From Chitinophagales bacterium (lineage in GTDB: Bacteria > Bacteroidota > Bacteroidia > Chitinophagales > Saprospiraceae), in assembly GCA_022360175.1 (NCBI GenBank), contig JAKSDI010000171.1, forward strand, positions 1 through 37,197: a stretch of DNA of 37,197 nucleotides, given 5' to 3'. The translations under genes and the position numbers were made by a program. Under the pieces are notes generated by a model. The model was not told the origin of the DNA and did not search any database. It worked only from the letters and a program-made list of their open reading frames with translations. How positions within the stretch are numbered: position 1 is the stretch's first letter; every line of letters begins with the position of its first letter. Below, one piece after another: positions 1 to 8,641 of this stretch.

Positions 1-257
1 TTACCAAGCTTCCAACCTATCAACATCTTTTTTTTTTTTTTTTTTCTTATCACTACACGCAATAAGCCACTTCTTGATAATATCTTATTCGAAATATTAT
101 TCTGATTCCTTCTTGATGAATAATTTACAGGGACGCCCTATCTATAAGACTTCGCATTGATACTAAATCCTATCGTGTTGGGTAAGCGACGGCAACGTAG
201 TTTAGCTTGATCTTTAAGTATACCGATAGATGTTCCATTAGTCTCCTCTAAACAAGC
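1..257. other. Left-edge intergenic region with T18 tract
   Basis: No convincing gene is seen here. It carries an uninterrupted run of 18 T at 28-45 and an 11-base string TTCGCATTGAT at 151-161. The same string recurs inside the direct-repeat copy at 1517-1600, so this may be a decayed fragment of that element. On the minus strand the region lies downstream of the T9SS protein gene ending at 258. Confidence 0.5.
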
Positions 258-1448
258 TTACTTCCTAAGCAAAACTTTTCTGCTAATATTATACCCCCCT
301 TCGCTAGTTAAATGAACAATTAGCATTTGGTTTTGCGCTATTATATCCGGGTTTAATTGGAGCTGTATGCCAGATACTCTTTCTGTGACTTCTTGCCTGT
401 GTACTAATTTTCCAAGCGTGTTATAAATGGATACTTTGGATGACTTCTTTTGAAATAAGTCACTCTCGATATAGAATATATCTTTTACAGGATTGGGATA
501 GATCTTTAAGTTTAGGTTTTCCAGCTGATCACATTCTTCCGGACAATCAATCTTTTGATCATATTCATAGGTTAGGACTTGAAAAACTTCATTTTCATCC
601 ACTTTGATCCCTGTGTTTTTCTTCAATAAGCCATCACAATAATATTCAAGAAAGAAATCAAAGACAGGCCCGTGGGGATTACTTTGCTTTATTTGCCGTA
701 CTAAGCCCCCTTCATAGATATACTCTTTCTCTTCTTCTAGTTCCCAATCGCTATCAATTTGATGTTTAACATAACGTTGGAAGCCCATTAAGTTTTCACC
801 AGTTTCATCATAGGTGAAAACGGATTTTAGAGCATATCCATAAAATAAGAGTGAAGTAAAATGTTCTGTCAGCTTATTTTTTTGATTATACTTTCTTTCA
901 ACTATCCCTTTGTGAGTCCAGTCTCCTGTAAGCTCATCATACTCTTCATAGCTTTCTATCTCACTATTAGCTGTTCGTGTTCTGGTCAGTATAGTTTCTA
1001 AGGGAGAATCCGGCAGGAATGAATTGTCCTGATCATTCTTCCATGGATTAGAACAATCGTATTGATTAACCATGGTGATCGTTTTCTCTTTTATTTCATT
1101 TGGAGGTATATAAAATTTCTGCTTTTGACTAAGTATACACCCATTTTCATCGTAAAATATTTCAAATTCATTTACTAATCTCCAGGCAGACTCATCAAAG
1201 CGATACTCTTTTTTGATCACCACATTATCGTTTTCATATACCCATTCCGTTTTAGATCTCAGAATATCTACTTGCTCAGCCTTGTAATAAGTTGAATTAA
1301 TTCTTTCAATCGGCTGATTTTGTTCATTGTAAATGAAGGCTGACTTATGTTTGACGGAGCTTAAATCCTTATACTCCGTGATTACATTTTGGCCATAGAT
1401 ATTGGCTATGAGGATAGCCTGGATTAGGATGGTGTATATTACTTTCAT
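258..1448 (-). CDS. Secreted T9SS cargo protein, function unknown
   Basis: Exported protein of 396 residues with no recognised enzymatic domain. The N-terminus is a classical signal peptide (MKVIYTILIQAILIANIYGQ). The middle (about 25-300) has irregular Tyr/Asp/Glu-rich strands with recurring patterns such as YEND, YDENG, YDETGEN and YEYDQK, resembling the YD-like repeats of secreted Bacteroidota proteins. The last ~85 residues start with LKIYPNPVKD and continue through SIYNTLGKLVHRQEV to a Lys/Arg-rich end, which matches the type A C-terminal sorting domain recognised by the type IX secretion system. It is therefore probably anchored on the cell surface or released. The start is the ATG directly before the signal peptide. 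It appears monocistronic. Family membership of the central region is unknown. Confidence 0.85.
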   Translation of the reverse strand: MKVIYTILIQAILIANIYGQNVITEYKDLSSVKHKSAFIYNEQNQPIERINSTYYKAEQVDILRSKTEWVYENDNVVIKKEYRFDESAWRLVNEFEIFYDENGCILSQKQKFYIPPNEIKEKTITMVNQYDCSNPWKNDQDNSFLPDSPLETILTRTRTANSEIESYEEYDELTGDWTHKGIVERKYNQKNKLTEHFTSLLFYGYALKSVFTYDETGENLMGFQRYVKHQIDSDWELEEEKEYIYEGGLVRQIKQSNPHGPVFDFFLEYYCDGLLKKNTGIKVDENEVFQVLTYEYDQKIDCPEECDQLENLNLKIYPNPVKDIFYIESDLFQKKSSKVSIYNTLGKLVHRQEVTERVSGIQLQLNPDIIAQNQMLIVHLTSEGGYNISRKVLLRK

Positions 1449-1751
1449 GCTTTGTCTTTTTTGTCACTAGTTTGAAGGTTCAATAATAATAAGAAATGTT
1501 CTGCATGATTGCAGCCGCCTTCTTTTTTAATATACACTGAATCATGAAAAATATAAAAAACCATGGACAAATTCGCATTGATGTCTAAGTGGAGAAGCAT
1601 GTGGTATCGTAGTTAGGTGCCGAAAACTTTAGGTACTGACGAGCTATTTGGTTTTAATAGTCGTGGTGGCTTTAGCCGCCAAGAAACTTTCCACTCCGCA
1701 GTAAATTGAAAGTCATAAAACGACTACAGATTTATGAGTATCGGTGCCGAT
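1449..1751. other. Intergenic region carrying direct-repeat copy 1
   Basis: This ~300-base region lies between two minus-strand genes. It holds the first copy of an ~85-base direct repeat (1517-1600) and no ORF that looks coding. No TAnnTTTG box pointing into the T9SS gene was found. Confidence 0.5.
1517..1600 (+). repeat. Direct repeat, copy 1 (flanks thioesterase gene)
   Basis: Aligns over about 85 bases with 2240-2322 in the same orientation. Both copies share a GCCTTCTTT lead-in, an identical 17-base core AATATACACTGAATCAT, an A-rich stretch, and then AAATTCG..TTGAT..CTAA..G..AAGCA. The two copies bracket the thioesterase gene. Seen directly by alignment of the two intergenic regions; origin unknown. 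Confidence 0.75.
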
Positions 1752-2189
1752 TCATTCATATCCGATTTCTTTTGTCAGTCTGACTTTACTTCTAGCAAAG
1801 TGCCCGGTTCCAAAAGCAATTTCTTTGCCAGTTTCGTTGAACAGCTTTGATTCTGCAATAAATAAATTTTTAGAAATGAATCTGACTTCTCCTATGGCTG
1901 TAATTTTTCCTGAACTTACTGGCCTTATTATATTTGAATGAAATGATGTTGTTAGTACAAATACATCTTCAACTATTGAGCTAACAGCAAAAAATGCGGC
2001 ATCGTCGAGCAATTTAAAATATACAGAACCATGGATTGCTCCCAAAGCATGAAAATATTTTTCAGAAATGATTAGTGAAATGGTAGATTTCTTTAGTTCA
2101 ATTTTACATTCGGTAGTATCAAATATTTGAGTGTTTACATTAGCATTCAAATACATTTTCCGAAGTTTTTCAAAATGTTCAATGTTCAT
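1752..2189 (-). CDS. Hotdog-fold thioesterase (PaaI/YiiD-like)
   Basis: Small protein of 145 residues from the ATG at 2189; a GTG at 2216 would add nine residues but fits less well. The segment HALGAIHGSVYFKLLDDAAFFAVSS corresponds to the PaaI-type hotdog signature, in which a His-Gly pair is followed by an Asp-containing helix. TTSFHSNIIRPVSSGKITAIGEV matches the central strand of the fold. Members hydrolyse acyl-CoA or related thioesters in the cytoplasm; the substrate cannot be told here. The second Gly of the usual HGG is Ser (HGS), a modest departure. The gene stands alone between two copies of a direct repeat, which raises the possibility that it is a small mobile or rearranged segment. 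Alternative: a non-enzymatic hotdog protein. Confidence 0.75.
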   Translation of the reverse strand: MNIEHFEKLRKMYLNANVNTQIFDTTECKIELKKSTISLIISEKYFHALGAIHGSVYFKLLDDAAFFAVSSIVEDVFVLTTSFHSNIIRPVSSGKITAIGEVRFISKNLFIAESKLFNETGKEIAFGTGHFARSKVRLTKEIGYE

Positions 2190-2239
2190 AAGGTTATATA
2201 TTAATGGCACTAACACTTATACCCTTTATTGTCTTCAAT

Positions 2240-2322
2240 GCCTTCTTTCTTCAATATACACTGAATCATAAAAAATCAAAAGGAGTATAGAAATTCGTTT
2301 TGATACCTAAATAGATAAGCAG
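2240..2322 (+). repeat. Direct repeat, copy 2
   Basis: Second copy of the ~85-base repeat, in the same orientation as 1517-1600, with the identical core AATATACACTGAATCAT. It lies between the thioesterase gene and the promoter region of the AraC-type regulator gene. Confidence 0.75.
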
Positions 2323-2366
2323 AGTTTGGGAGGGTTTTTATGACAAAAATAGCCCCTCAAAAATTG

Positions 2367-2374
2367 TAGCTTTG
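2367..2374 (+). promoter_or_regulatory. Candidate -7 box for AraC regulator gene
   Basis: TAGCTTTG is an exact match to the Bacteroidota -7 consensus TAnnTTTG. It lies 71 bases before the ATG at 2446, which would give a leader of roughly 68 bases. No clear TTTG -33 element was found at the expected distance, so this is a candidate only. Confidence 0.4.
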
Positions 2375-2445
2375 CCTATACTCCACGATATTACCGCGCT
2401 AGATAAAAGTTTTGTTTTCCAATAAAAGGAATACTCCCGGACGCA

Positions 2446-3567
2446 ATGGCATTATTAGACTTCATCATTATTACTGGTTTTGCAGTTACGATCTTCATCA
2501 ACATCTTTTTATCCAAAAAGAAAGGGCAGTCGAATACCTTCCTGATGCTCATATTTTCTTTTATAGGGCTCAGTTTGTTAAATGAGTATGCCAGCCTACA
2601 TGATCAGGATGGACTGCTTTATGTTACGGACTTGATCACCGAGGGAGGAAGTTACCTGTTGGCACCTTTTATCTATTTCTATATTAGTTCATTACTACAT
2701 CCCGTAGAAGTGAGAAGTGTGGGTTTTATATCCTTATTTGTTCCCTATGTAGTTCATTTTTTGTTGGTTAGCCTACCAGTATTGCATAATGGTTTTGGAC
2801 TGGACTGGATGCTGGGTTACGCCCATGTCATTGAGAAAAACTGGGAACTCTTTTATGTCGTTGAAAGCCTGTTTTTTCTAATGTTAGTGATACTGGCTTT
2901 TCAGGAAATAGTGAAATATGAAGCCAGAATTAAAGCCTTTTACTCAGATCTTTCGAGGAGGAATCTGATTTGGGCAAAGCAAATGCTGGCCTGTTTGGTG
3001 ATTTATCAGGTGATTAATCTTAGTTTGTCTGCCTATATTTTACTAATTGCTCCCCTAAATTTTGAAGAAGACTATCTCCTGACTTTTAATGTCGTTATTA
3101 TCTGTTTTTACCTCGGGTATAATGGTCTTTTTCAAACACAGATATTCTTGCCTAATTTTCTTTTAGAGGAAGAAAAAATAGAGTCGTCATCTATAGCGGA
3201 AGCATCTAAAGCAAAAAAAACGCCTGTAGAGAATGAGGTGCTATCGGATAAAATAGAGCATAGTCTTAAAGTAGAAAAGCTTTATCTGAATGAAGATTTA
3301 ACCCTGAGAGATTTGGCGGAAGCCGTAGCCCTGAAAGAAAAAGATTTATCGATTTATATCAATCAGCATCTTGGAAGTTCTTTTTATGAATTGATCAATA
3401 GTTATCGCGTACAAGAATTCAAGGAACAAATCAAAACCAACACTCATCTGACAGTAATGGGAGTAGCCAACTCCTGTGGATTTAAATCAAAAACCTCGTT
3501 TTACCGCATTTTTAAAAAAGCAACAGGATTGACACCCGCCCAATATCAAAAGGAAGTATCAGAATAG
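2446..3567 (+). CDS. 7TM-type AraC family transcriptional regulator
   Basis: Membrane-anchored transcription factor of 373 residues. Residues ~1-235 contain about seven hydrophobic helices (for example DFIIITGFAVTIFINIFL and LFFLMLVILAF). A charged linker of ~40 residues follows. The last ~105 residues form an AraC double helix-turn-helix: first HTH around LTLRDLAEAVALKEKDLSIYI, second around VMGVANSCGFKSKTSFYRIF, and the family-typical end ATGLTPAQYQ. It probably senses an extracellular or membrane signal and regulates nearby genes. It lies 89 bases before the barrel protein / S41 peptidase pair on the same strand, so these are plausible targets. The ligand is unknown. A second protein of the same architecture is encoded at 15025. 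Confidence 0.9.
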   Translation: MALLDFIIITGFAVTIFINIFLSKKKGQSNTFLMLIFSFIGLSLLNEYASLHDQDGLLYVTDLITEGGSYLLAPFIYFYISSLLHPVEVRSVGFISLFVPYVVHFLLVSLPVLHNGFGLDWMLGYAHVIEKNWELFYVVESLFFLMLVILAFQEIVKYEARIKAFYSDLSRRNLIWAKQMLACLVIYQVINLSLSAYILLIAPLNFEEDYLLTFNVVIICFYLGYNGLFQTQIFLPNFLLEEEKIESSSIAEASKAKKTPVENEVLSDKIEHSLKVEKLYLNEDLTLRDLAEAVALKEKDLSIYINQHLGSSFYELINSYRVQEFKEQIKTNTHLTVMGVANSCGFKSKTSFYRIFKKATGLTPAQYQKEVSE

Positions 3568-3632
3568 GTACCACTGCTTTCTATGGTACTTATTAGAAGG
3601 ATTTATAGTGGTTTCTTTGCTCATACCTCGCC

Positions 3633-3640
3633 TACCTTTG
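3633..3640 (+). promoter_or_regulatory. Candidate -7 box for barrel/peptidase operon
   Basis: TACCTTTG exactly matches TAnnTTTG and lies 17 bases before the ATG at 3657, predicting a leader of ~13 bases. A TTTG occurs at 3616-3619 but the 13-base spacing is shorter than usual, so the upstream element is uncertain. Confidence 0.5.
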
Positions 3641-3656
3641 TGGAAATTTTAAACAA

Positions 3657-4427
3657 ATGAAATCACCTTTTTTTGTACTTTTTTGTGTTTTATGTTCCTC
3701 TGGGATATTACATGCTCAGGGCGGACATCATGCTTTACAACTTTCGGTAGGCTGGAATAAAAATCATCTTAAGGATGTAAACTTTTCACCCCTTAATTAT
3801 GCTCAAAATGGAGGGATATATGCCTTGGGCTATACTCGGATAGGGGAGGGAGAAAAGTCAATATTCGATGCTCATGTCAACTTTCTGGCCAATGATTTAA
3901 CAACAAGTGACTATGATCATTTCACTTCCAGCTTATTGGTAGGAAATTTCCATGCTTCCTATCTCAGGAAGGTTAACACATTGGGCTCTATGCCACTTTA
4001 TCTGGGAGGGGGCTATCAATTTAACATCAACTATCTGGATTTTAATGATCAGGATGCTTTCTCCTTTTTGATTGTTCACGGCCTTCATTTAAAATCTTCA
4101 ATAGTTCGTCCTTTGGGAGATAAAGCTAAGCTGACTGCTTCAATTGCTATTCCCATTGTCAATTTATTGGTGCGGCCGCCCTATAATGGTATGGATGAAG
4201 AACTTGACCGCAATGCAGGCCGTCCTTTGAAGCTCATTACCAATGGAGACTTTGTGAGTATTAATACTTATCAATCCCTGGATTTTTCTCTGGCCTATCA
4301 GTTTCAGCTATCAAAACGGTTATCAGGAGTAGCCATATATGCATTTGGCTATCAAAATGCCTCAGTTGGAGATCGATTTACTCAATTTCAAAACCAAATC
4401 AGAGCAGGTTTAAGCTATCAATTTTAA
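3657..4427 (+). CDS. Exported protein, probable outer-membrane beta-barrel
   Basis: Protein of 256 residues with a signal peptide (MKSPFFVLFCVLCSSGILHAQ). The mature part has alternating-hydrophobicity strands rich in Tyr, Gly and Asn (GGIYALGYTRIG, LYLGGGYQFNINYL, LDFSLAYQFQL). It ends in IRAGLSYQF, and a terminal aromatic is the usual outer-membrane barrel signal. No specific family is recognised. The S41 peptidase gene begins 3 bases after its stop, so the two are almost certainly co-transcribed. A TAnnTTTG box lies just upstream. Role unknown; a channel or surface sensor paired with the peptidase is possible. Confidence 0.75.
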   Translation: MKSPFFVLFCVLCSSGILHAQGGHHALQLSVGWNKNHLKDVNFSPLNYAQNGGIYALGYTRIGEGEKSIFDAHVNFLANDLTTSDYDHFTSSLLVGNFHASYLRKVNTLGSMPLYLGGGYQFNINYLDFNDQDAFSFLIVHGLHLKSSIVRPLGDKAKLTASIAIPIVNLLVRPPYNGMDEELDRNAGRPLKLITNGDFVSINTYQSLDFSLAYQFQLSKRLSGVAIYAFGYQNASVGDRFTQFQNQIRAGLSYQF

Positions 4428-4430
4428 GAT

Positions 4431-5471
4431 ATGAAAAACGTCATTATAATATTCTTGTTTGTAATAACAGCAGCTTTATTCTCTTGCGAAAAAGTAATCA
4501 TAGGAGATGAGCCTTCTAATGATCCAGAGAACAATTTTGAACTACTTTGGCAAGACTTTGATAAGCACTATGCTTTATTCAATGTGAAAAACATAGACTG
4601 GGATGCACTTTATGCCGAATACAGGCCCCAGGTAAATCAAACAACCACGGATGAAGAATTGTGGGATATTTTAACAGAAATGCTCGAACATTTAAACGAT
4701 GGGCATGTGATACTAGGCGATTATCAATATAGATACTTCGAATCAGGAGATTCCATCCTTCATGTTGTAGAAAAGGAATTTGATTTTGGGCTTATTCTGG
4801 AAAAGTATTCTGATTACCATCTGGCTACCTATGATGAGGGGCTGTCCTATGGGAAAATTAAAGATAAGGACATTGGGTATATTCATTTCTTTGATGTAGA
4901 GGGGCCGGATGCCAGTATTATTGATGATATCCTACAGGAATTAAAAGACCACAAAGCAATCATAATAGATTTGAGAAATAACAATGGAGGCAATGATGAA
5001 TATGCACATCGAATAGCAGGAGCCTTCGCAGATGGGAAGCACTTTATTTACACAGTGCAAACGCGTAATGGGCCTAATCATAATGATTTTGACGCCCCCA
5101 CGAAATGGTATTCAAAACCCGAGGGGAGTTTTCAATACACCAAGCCTGTTATACTTCTGACGAGCAAGTACACTGTGAGTGGAGCAGAGATACTGACGCT
5201 GAATATGAAGTCTTTTGCTCATCTTACGCATATGGGCGATACAACAAGAGGAGATCATTCTGACCAATCATCTTTAAGGTTTTTACCCAATGGCTGGAGC
5301 TATGCTTACGCCAATCAGTTGTACCTGTTGCCAGATGGACAAAACCTGGAAGGAATAGGTATTGCCCCGGATATTTACGTTAGAAATAGTCGTGAAGACA
5401 TCGAGGATGGAAATGATATAATGTTAGAAAGAGCGATCGAATATCTCTTTGAGGAATATGGTATAGAGTAA
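4431..5471 (+). CDS. S41 family (tail-specific) peptidase lipoprotein
   Basis: Predicted serine peptidase of 346 residues. The N-terminus MKNVIIIFLFVITAALFSC ends in a lipobox with Cys19, so it is expected to be lipid-anchored in the cell envelope. The S41 core is visible: IIIDLRNNNGG (~residues 177-187) is the conserved strand-loop, and TSKYTVSGAE (244-253) places the likely nucleophile at Ser250. At the position where CtpA-type enzymes carry the general-base Lys (G.tTfGKG) this protein reads GDTTRGDHSD, without the Lys. That is more like the tricorn-core/IRBP-type S41 branch, which uses a different catalytic set. No PDZ domain is evident. It follows the barrel protein gene by 3 bases. The substrate is unknown. 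Confidence 0.85.
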   Translation: MKNVIIIFLFVITAALFSCEKVIIGDEPSNDPENNFELLWQDFDKHYALFNVKNIDWDALYAEYRPQVNQTTTDEELWDILTEMLEHLNDGHVILGDYQYRYFESGDSILHVVEKEFDFGLILEKYSDYHLATYDEGLSYGKIKDKDIGYIHFFDVEGPDASIIDDILQELKDHKAIIIDLRNNNGGNDEYAHRIAGAFADGKHFIYTVQTRNGPNHNDFDAPTKWYSKPEGSFQYTKPVILLTSKYTVSGAEILTLNMKSFAHLTHMGDTTRGDHSDQSSLRFLPNGWSYAYANQLYLLPDGQNLEGIGIAPDIYVRNSREDIEDGNDIMLERAIEYLFEEYGIE

Positions 5472-5480
5472 GAAGAATTT

Positions 5481-5537
5481 AGCCCAACTTCAGCATTTTG
5501 GAAACGGTCCTTGTAATCAAAGTGCCAAAGTTGGGCT
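5481..5537. terminator. Stem-loop between convergent genes
   Basis: AGCCCAACTT (5481-5490) and AAGTTGGGCT (5528-5537) are perfect 10-base complementary arms around a 37-base loop. The element sits between the convergent S41 peptidase and RND pump genes, where a bidirectional terminator is expected. It lacks a clear T-run on the plus side. Confidence 0.5.
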
Positions 5538-5545
5538 GAAATATT

Positions 5546-8500
5546 TTACCTGGATTTTTCTACAATCTCGTACACTGCTGGAATGACCATCAGATTCAGG
5601 AAAGTAGAACTTAGCAAACCTCCCAAAATGACAACTGCCATTGGGCTCTGAATCTCGTTGCCTGCTTCACCTCCTGCTAATGCTAGCGGGATCAATGCCA
5701 GGCCGGTAGTCAATGCCGTCATCAAAATAGGATTGAGTCGATCCAAAGAACCTTCAATAACTCTTTCTCTTAGATCCTTGCCTTCCTTTTTTAATGTTTG
5801 ATAATGGCTTACCAGTAAGATACCATTTCGGGCAGCAATACCAAACAGGCTGATAAAACCAATGGTTGAGGCGATTGAAATGATACCGGAAGTGAAATAA
5901 ACGATAAATACTCCACCAATCAGTGCCAATGGTAAATTAATCAGGACAATACTTGCCAGGCGTAGATTCTTGAATTCAGAATAAAGCAAAAAGAAAATGA
6001 GAAGGATGGCCGCGATTGAAGTGATCAATAACAATCGGGTTGCTTTTTCTTCACTTTCAAACTGCCCGCCATACTCAACTCTATAGTTCTCAGGTAACAT
6101 AATATTTGCATCTACAGTAGAGCGAATATCATTCACTACACTTCTCAAATCTCGTCCTGCGACATTGGCGGAAATGACTATTTTTCGTTGTACATTTTCT
6201 CGATTGACCGTAAAAGGATTGCCTTCTATACTGACATCTGCAACATAAGCCAATGGAATTTTTTCACCATCAGGAGTATCAATAAGCGTATTTCTGATAG
6301 CTTTGGCGGAGTTGCGTTGTTCTTCTTCGTATCGTACGATCAAATCAAACTTTCGCTGATCTTCAAAGATTTGCCCTACTTTTTCACCAGCAAAAGCAAC
6401 ATCTATGATGTCCATAAATTCACCGAGTTGGATACCGTACTTTGCCAGCATTACCCGATTGGGTTTAATGCGCAATTGAGGCACTTCAATTTGTTGTTCG
6501 ACATTGAGGTCGGCCAGTCCGGAAATATCCTCAATCTCTCGTTTTATTTGATTGCCGATATTGAACAATTCATTTAGGTTGGGGCCAAATACTTTGATGG
6601 CAATATTGGCCCTGGTGCCCGAAAGCATATGATCAATGCGGTGGGCAATGGGTTGCCCGATTGTAATATTGACACCTGGCACGATAGAAAGCTTCGTCCT
6701 CACATCTTCCAAAAAATCAGTTTCGTTTCTATCCGTTAAAGTAAAAGGAACTTCCACTTCGGAAGAATTGGCTCCCTGAGTGTGTTCATCTAGTTCAGCT
6801 CGCCCTGTTCGTCGGGAGGTTTTATCGACCTCAGGCATTTGAAGCATGAGTTCTTCCACCAGCTTTCCTGCTTTATTGGATTCTTCCAGCGAGGTGCCAG
6901 GAGGTGTTACGACATTGATTACCAATGAGCCTTCATTAAATTCGGGTAAGAAACTTCTGCCTAAACCACTCATCAGCCAGATAGAAACCACAAACAGTAG
7001 TAAGGCGATCCCAATGACCAGGCGAGGAATTTTTAATACTGTTTGCAACAGCTTGCGATAAATACCTGCTAGTCTGCGTTCTACCCAGCTTCCCTTTGCC
7101 TGCTTTTGTAACCTATTTTCATTGGTTAATAGATAACTACTTAATACAGGAGTAAGCGTAACCGCCACAAAAAGAGAAGTGAAAATGGCGACTATGAAAG
7201 AAATACCCAATGGTTTTAATAGACGCCCTTCCATTCCACTCAGAAAGAACAAAGGCACAAATGCCGTGATAATAATCAAGGTGGCAATCAGGATAGAATT
7301 TCTAATTTCACTGGAGGCATTAAAAATGATAGACAATGAACTTAATCGCTCATTTAGTGGCTTGAGCATATTTTCTCTCAGCCGCTTGAAAATATTTTCC
7401 ACATCAATAATGGCATCGTCCACCAGTGAACCAATAGCAATCGCCATTCCCCCCAGGCTCATTGTATTGATCGTAAAGCCCATCAGTTTAATTACAATGA
7501 TCGTGACCAGTAGCGAAATGGGGATAGCGATTAGAGAAATCACTGTAGTCCGCCAATTCATCAGGAAAAGCAGTAAAACAATCGTAACAAAAAAGGCACC
7601 TTCCAAAAGAGTACGTTGGAGATTGTCAATAGATGATTGTATAAATTCAGATTGCCGGAAAATATGAGCGTCCACCTTAACACCATTGGGCAACTGTTTT
7701 TGAATACCTGCCATTGCTTCATCAATCGATTGGGTAAGGGCAAGTGTATTGGCATTTGGTTGTTTAAGTATCGTCATAACAACAGCAGGCTCGCCCATTA
7801 CGGCACCATCACCAATTTTAGGAGCGGCTCCAATTTTGACTTCTGCTACATCTCGGATGCTGATAGGAATAGTCCCATGTCTTTTTATTACAGTTAACCC
7901 GATTTGCTCTACATCATTGGTACGGCCTTCGCCTTTGATGATGTATTGGTTGCCATATTCATTGATGAACCCACCAGAGGCATTGAGGGTAGAGGCCGCT
8001 ACTGCTTCTTCCAATTCAGACAGAGAGATACCATAGTATTTCATCTTTTCGGGAGAAGCAAGGACCTGATATTGCTTGTATTCTCCTCCTATCACAATGA
8101 CCTGGGCTACTCCATTAACGGCTAGTAACTGAGGGCGAATGGTCCAGTCTGCCAGGGCTCTTAATTCCATGGGAGGGAGACTATCAGAGCTCAAGCCCAT
8201 CATCATAATTTCACCCATGATGGAAGAGATCGGTGCTAATACAGGACTTTCAACACCGGAAGGTAAATTACCTTCTATAGTGGCCAGCTTCTCCGCTACA
8301 ATCTGGCGAGCTTTATAGATATCTGTTCCCCATTCAAACTCCGCCCACACTATAGAAAAACCCATAGCGGAAGAAGAACGGATACGTCGCATATTAGGAG
8401 CGCCATTTAAAGCAGATTCAATAGGGAAACTTACGAGTTGTTCTACTTCTTCTGTTGCCATACCATGCGCTTCAGTCATGACGGTAACAGTAGGGGCGGT

Positions 8501-8626
8501 TAAATCGGGGAATACATCTATATCCATTTCGGAGGATATGTATGCCCCCGCTATCATAATCGCTGCAATACCTGCTAAAATGAGCAGCCGATTAGATAAT
8601 GAGAAATCTATTATTTTATTTAGCAT
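5546..8626 (-). CDS. CusA/CzcA-type heavy-metal RND efflux pump
   Basis: Inner-membrane proton-driven exporter of 1026 residues, normal length for the HME-RND family. N-terminal TM1 is followed by a large periplasmic loop, a TM2-6 cluster (from about residue 338), a second periplasmic loop and a TM8-12 cluster ending near residue 1020. The TM4 segment GSLVDDAIIDVENIFKRL carries the acidic residues used in proton relay. The C-terminal TM segment GFISLFGIAARNGILLVSHY corresponds to the family's conserved TM10/11 region. It should pair with the TolC-type channel and His-rich adaptor encoded upstream to export metal ions from periplasm or cytoplasm. Cu/Ag or Zn/Co/Cd specificity cannot be settled from sequence. 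It is separated from the channel gene by 126 bases containing a strong palindromic element, which may tune its expression relative to the other two. Confidence 0.92.
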   Translation of the reverse strand: MLNKIIDFSLSNRLLILAGIAAIMIAGAYISSEMDIDVFPDLTAPTVTVMTEAHGMATEEVEQLVSFPIESALNGAPNMRRIRSSSAMGFSIVWAEFEWGTDIYKARQIVAEKLATIEGNLPSGVESPVLAPISSIMGEIMMMGLSSDSLPPMELRALADWTIRPQLLAVNGVAQVIVIGGEYKQYQVLASPEKMKYYGISLSELEEAVAASTLNASGGFINEYGNQYIIKGEGRTNDVEQIGLTVIKRHGTIPISIRDVAEVKIGAAPKIGDGAVMGEPAVVMTILKQPNANTLALTQSIDEAMAGIQKQLPNGVKVDAHIFRQSEFIQSSIDNLQRTLLEGAFFVTIVLLLFLMNWRTTVISLIAIPISLLVTIIVIKLMGFTINTMSLGGMAIAIGSLVDDAIIDVENIFKRLRENMLKPLNERLSSLSIIFNASSEIRNSILIATLIIITAFVPLFFLSGMEGRLLKPLGISFIVAIFTSLFVAVTLTPVLSSYLLTNENRLQKQAKGSWVERRLAGIYRKLLQTVLKIPRLVIGIALLLFVVSIWLMSGLGRSFLPEFNEGSLVINVVTPPGTSLEESNKAGKLVEELMLQMPEVDKTSRRTGRAELDEHTQGANSSEVEVPFTLTDRNETDFLEDVRTKLSIVPGVNITIGQPIAHRIDHMLSGTRANIAIKVFGPNLNELFNIGNQIKREIEDISGLADLNVEQQIEVPQLRIKPNRVMLAKYGIQLGEFMDIIDVAFAGEKVGQIFEDQRKFDLIVRYEEEQRNSAKAIRNTLIDTPDGEKIPLAYVADVSIEGNPFTVNRENVQRKIVISANVAGRDLRSVVNDIRSTVDANIMLPENYRVEYGGQFESEEKATRLLLITSIAAILLIFFLLYSEFKNLRLASIVLINLPLALIGGVFIVYFTSGIISIASTIGFISLFGIAARNGILLVSHYQTLKKEGKDLRERVIEGSLDRLNPILMTALTTGLALIPLALAGGEAGNEIQSPMAVVILGGLLSSTFLNLMVIPAVYEIVEKSR

Positions 8627-8641
8627 TGAATTTTGTTTTTT

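Noticed and set aside
7179-7667. 162-codon plus-strand ORF inside the RND pump gene
   Set aside because: Shadow ORF opposite a strongly conserved pump sequence; no domain, no signal.
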